Positions 13,526 to 16,147 of a stretch of 16,147 bases of DNA are shown here, in pieces (the stretch's first letter is position 1; the number at the start of each line of letters is the position of its first letter). The notes beneath the pieces are model-generated. The model was given only the letters and a program-made list of their open reading frames with translations, ran no database searches and had not been told where the DNA came from. The DNA is taken from the NCBI GenBank assembly GCA_017936245.1, contig JAGBFY010000466.1, positions 1 through 16,147 on the forward strand, in the 5' to 3' direction. Made by a program: the position numbers and the translations under genes. Origin of the DNA: Kiritimatiellia bacterium. Its GTDB lineage: Bacteria; Verrucomicrobiota; Kiritimatiellia; RFP12; UBA1067.

Positions 13526-15757
13526 ATGAATATAAAAATCATATTGTCGTGGTTTCTTATCTCATTTGCTGCTGCAACGCATGCCGGCATATCGGTTGCG
13601 GCTGGTCGTTGGCAGGTTGTGTTCGATGAGAGCGATGCATCCTTGCGGCTTGACAACTCTGTACTCAAGCTTTCTATGGAGGGACGTCTTGCATTTGAAA
13701 GCGAGGGGAAAGCCTGGCGCGTTGCCGAGGCGCGGGATGCCGCCCGGGAAAGACTCTCGCTGGTGAATCCTCAGGGGACGGTTCTTGGCTACGTGTCCTT
13801 CCGCGGAGATGGTGACAGGCTTTCGATGGAGCTCTATCACCGCGCCGGAGCGAACTTCTTCCCCGGAAAGCTGTTGTTTGACGGTACGGTTTCGATGCGT
13901 AAAGATTCCTTCGCGTGCCGCACGATCCCAGTGCCCGGTGAACAGATTCTGAACTTTGCGGACGGGGCTGGCGATTCCTCATTGAACGATTCGATTTTCG
14001 CCCGCGAAGAAGATCTCGCGCTCAGGTTCTTCTCGCCCGAAACCTCTGTTTACACGATTGGGGGCGGAAAGTATCGTGTCTCGCTCGAGGCGGATATTGA
14101 CGATCCCGCGCTCGCAACGATAGTGGTCGAAGGCGCTCCGAGGTACTATGCGTCACGTTGGGCACCCGGTTACCATCCAATAGACCGCAGGCGCTGTCCC
14201 AAAGCCCCGACCGGCTGGATGAGCTGGAATATCTATTTCGACAAGGCCGGCTCCGCCGAGAATCTTGCCGAAGCGCGCATCGGAGCCAAATACCTCAAGC
14301 CGTTCGGTCTGGAGTTCTGGTCCATCGAGTCATGGCAGGATAATTCCCTCTGGCTGCCTGTGCGCAAATTCCACAACCTGGATCTGTCGTATTACAAGCC
14401 GCAGTTCCCAGAGGGGATGAAGAAACTTGCCGATGACATCCGTCAGCTCGGATTCCGTCCCGGACTTTGGATGCCGCTGTACGGTACGGGCGACAAGGCG
14501 TTTCACGATGCGCATCGCGATCTCTTCCTGCATGACGCGGCTGGCAATCCCATCGACTGCTGGAACGGGACATATATGCTAGATACGACAAATCCCGACG
14601 CGCTGGTGCTTCTTCGCCGTCTGACGCGCACGGCTTCGCGGGAGTGGGGCTACGAGTTCTTTAAATTCGACGGCATGGCCAATACGCCGCGCAAATTCGA
14701 GCGTCCTGAAATCCGCGCCTGTTTCCGCAATCCTTCCGATCCAAACTGGTTTGACGGCAGCGTGAAGGCGCTGCGTGAAGGTATCGGTGATGATCGTGTC
14801 ATGTTGGGCTGCATGGGGGATTTCACCGGCACGGAAGCACAGTACCTCGACGCGTCGCGCCTCGGCAGTGATGTGGTTGGCTGCTATCTCGGCGTCGGCA
14901 CCAACTACAATCCGCTCGGCAGCTCCCGGTGGGCGCAGATGCCGGTCAAGTGGGCGAACATCCTTCATCAGGCGGAATGTACCTTCACCCAGATATTCGT
15001 GAACAACCTCATGTTCTACACCGACCCCGATACGCTGATGGTCGGATATACGCTCGAAAAGAACGAAGCGGAGGTGATGGCGACGATAGTTGGTCTTCCC
15101 GGTCAGCTGATGTTTTCCGGCGACAAACTCGGTACATTGCAGTATGACCGCATGAAAATGATTCAGCAGGTCTTGCCGGTCGCCGACATTCATCCGCAGA
15201 ACCTTTATCCGTACGCGGCCTCGTCGATGATGCCGATCTGGAATCTTTCCGTCACCCGTCCGTTCGGAAAATGGCGAGTTGTCGCGCTTTTCAATTTCAC
15301 CGACGCTCCGCGTTCGTTTGATGTCGCCATGGAGAGTGTCGGACTTGATTCTGAAAAAGCCTATACCGCTTTTGAGTTCTGGAACGGCTCATGGGAGGGC
15401 GTCATCAAGGGTGGGATCGGTTGCGAAATACCCATGCGGACTGTCCGTCTCTTCGCCCTTTGGGAGGCGGCGGATCATCCGCAGTTCGTCGGGGACGATC
15501 GCCACCTGACTCAGGGCGCCGTCGAGATCAACGGTTTGAAGTGGGATGAAAACGCGAAAACCTACACGCTTAACGTCAAGGCAATTGGCGGGTTCCCCTT
15601 CACATACTTCGTGCGGATTCCGGAAGGGTATGAATTCAAGGGCGCATCGGCATCGAAGGGCGGTACGGCCGACGCATCAATCCGCAAAGACGGACTTCTT
15701 GCCGTTACGGTTTCTTCGCCCTCTTCGCAGGATGTGGCGGTCAGGCTTCAGTTCTAA
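13526..15757 (+). CDS. Exported GH36-like glycosidase (clan GH-D, alpha-galactosidase type)
   Basis: A 743-residue protein from ATG 13526, chosen because it yields a proper signal peptide (MNIKIILSWFLISFAAATHA); a TTG 8 codons upstream would spoil it. An N-terminal beta-sandwich (about 20-225) precedes a TIM barrel that opens with GWMSWNIYF (230-238), a clan GH-D signature. The predicted nucleophile is Asp382 in FFKFDGM and the acid/base is Asp449 in RLGSDVVG, the order and spacing expected for GH27/GH36. PGLWMPLYGTGD lies on an early barrel strand. After the barrel come a beta domain with VVALFNFTD and an extra C-terminal module (about 660-743) not needed for catalysis, perhaps for binding. 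The likely reaction is release of alpha-linked galactose, or of a related sugar, from oligosaccharides outside the cytoplasm. Sequence distance from classical GH36 (Trp rather than Tyr or Asn in some subsite positions) leaves the substrate open. No Shine-Dalgarno sequence is visible, which fits a near-leaderless start. Confidence 0.85.
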   Translation: MNIKIILSWFLISFAAATHAGISVAAGRWQVVFDESDASLRLDNSVLKLSMEGRLAFESEGKAWRVAEARDAARERLSLVNPQGTVLGYVSFRGDGDRLSMELYHRAGANFFPGKLLFDGTVSMRKDSFACRTIPVPGEQILNFADGAGDSSLNDSIFAREEDLALRFFSPETSVYTIGGGKYRVSLEADIDDPALATIVVEGAPRYYASRWAPGYHPIDRRRCPKAPTGWMSWNIYFDKAGSAENLAEARIGAKYLKPFGLEFWSIESWQDNSLWLPVRKFHNLDLSYYKPQFPEGMKKLADDIRQLGFRPGLWMPLYGTGDKAFHDAHRDLFLHDAAGNPIDCWNGTYMLDTTNPDALVLLRRLTRTASREWGYEFFKFDGMANTPRKFERPEIRACFRNPSDPNWFDGSVKALREGIGDDRVMLGCMGDFTGTEAQYLDASRLGSDVVGCYLGVGTNYNPLGSSRWAQMPVKWANILHQAECTFTQIFVNNLMFYTDPDTLMVGYTLEKNEAEVMATIVGLPGQLMFSGDKLGTLQYDRMKMIQQVLPVADIHPQNLYPYAASSMMPIWNLSVTRPFGKWRVVALFNFTDAPRSFDVAMESVGLDSEKAYTAFEFWNGSWEGVIKGGIGCEIPMRTVRLFALWEAADHPQFVGDDRHLTQGAVEINGLKWDENAKTYTLNVKAIGGFPFTYFVRIPEGYEFKGASASKGGTADASIRKDGLLAVTVSSPSSQDVAVRLQF

Positions 15758-15787
15758 TGTGCATGTGGTATGAGAAAGGAAAAGCAG

Positions 15788-16123
15788 ATGGACAAATTTA
15801 CGGTAATATTGACTGTCGTCGCTGCCATGCTGTCTGCCGAGGTAAAGGCGGCTGATGCGTTTCTTCTGCCGACATCAAACATCCTGTGGCATACGGCGCC
15901 GTCATCCGATTTTGACGTTCCGGTCGTACTGCCGCGCGGTGCGACTTCCGCCAAACTGGCCGTTGACGGAAAAGGCTACTCGCGTACGGATCCTGAGGGG
16001 ATAGAATCTGTGGGGACAGACCCTGTTTGCGATGCTGAAAATCTTCGGCGGATAGGTGACGTTTTTGAGAGATATGGTTCCTTTGGGGAAGAGGATGCTT
16101 TAGTTGGAGTTCGAGGATGTTAA
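15788..16123 (+). pseudogene. 5' part of a secreted protein gene, probably broken at about 16000
   Basis: The frame opens at ATG 15788 with AAAGGA (15776-15781) upstream, 30 bp after the GH36-like gene, and ends at TAG/TAA-type stop 16121-16123, giving 111 residues. Residues 1-22 are a signal peptide (MDKFTVILTVVAAMLSAEVKA). About 50 residues of a plausible exported beta domain follow (LLPTSNILWHTAPSSDFDVP, GATSAKLAVDG, YSRTDPEG). From about 16000 the character changes: the frame crosses the REP-like motif at 16011-16025, then encodes a charged tail (ENLRRIGDVFERYGSFGEED) unlike an exported beta protein. The simplest reading is that a much longer gene of the same operon was truncated by insertion or recombination at the REP-like sequence. 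The rest may continue beyond the window, so a whole gene with a foreign piece inside is also possible. The function is unknown. Confidence 0.55.
16011..16025 (+). repeat. REP-like motif TGGGGACAGACCCTG
   Basis: GGGG and CCC flank an ACAGA core. The inner GGGACAGACC differs at one base from GGGTCAGACC on the minus strand of the hairpin loop at 1643-1652. Motifs of this kind mark many REP/RAYT-type dispersed repeats. It sits where the coding character of the last gene changes. Confidence 0.45.
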
Positions 16124-16147
16124 AGTGGATGAGTTGGTGAGTGGGGG

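Overview
The window appears to come from an obligate or facultative anaerobe of the PVC superphylum, most likely Kiritimatiellota or Lentisphaerota from a gut or sediment. This is an inference. It rests on an oxygen-sensitive glycyl radical enzyme, a GntR-type DNA-binding domain fused to a LacI/PBP1-type sensor, many large secreted glycoside hydrolases without any SusC/SusD pair, and a secreted protein with an autotransporter-like repeat. All genes lie on the + strand. I saw no tRNA, rRNA or CRISPR.

Left edge (1-180): the 3' end of an ISL3-type insertion sequence. It holds the last 42 codons of a transposase and a right terminal inverted repeat that reads GGCTCTTC on the minus strand and ends at 172. 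Just outside it lie a perfect 10-bp palindrome and a TATAAT box, which probably form the control region of the next genes.

Region A (277-5563): a compact sugar/glycyl-radical locus. It encodes an MFS sugar porter, a short (691 aa) glycyl radical enzyme (GRE) with a Cys-Trp-Glu active-site signature, its radical-SAM activase, and a GntR/LacI-type regulator. The activase and regulator overlap by ATGA. A 12-bp-stem hairpin sits between the transporter and the GRE, and a TTAGNGG heptamer repeat lies at the GRE/activase junction. The likely scheme is import of a sugar or polyol, radical C-O (or other) cleavage by the GRE, and control by a sensor for the same compound. The substrate is unknown. No kinase, aldolase, dehydrogenase or microcompartment gene accompanies the GRE here.

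Region B (5564-13352): a short intergenic stretch with what looks like a frameshifted gene remnant, then three closely spaced genes for exported proteins. They are a 1058-aa fusion of a parallel beta-helix domain to a GH31 domain of the MYORG type, a 536-aa beta-rich secreted protein of unknown function, and a GH42-like protein with an N-terminal carbohydrate-binding-like domain.

Region C (13353-16147): an intergenic stretch with hairpins and inverted repeats, a secreted GH36-like (clan GH-D) enzyme, and the start of a further secreted protein. That last gene seems to be broken at about position 16000, next to a REP-like GGGACAGACC motif. Its near-copy (GGGTCAGACC, minus strand) is the loop of the hairpin at 1630-1664. 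Taken together, the window reads as a glycan-use island: secreted hydrolases release galactose/glucose-like or modified sugars outside the cytoplasm, and the transporter/GRE module handles one imported product.
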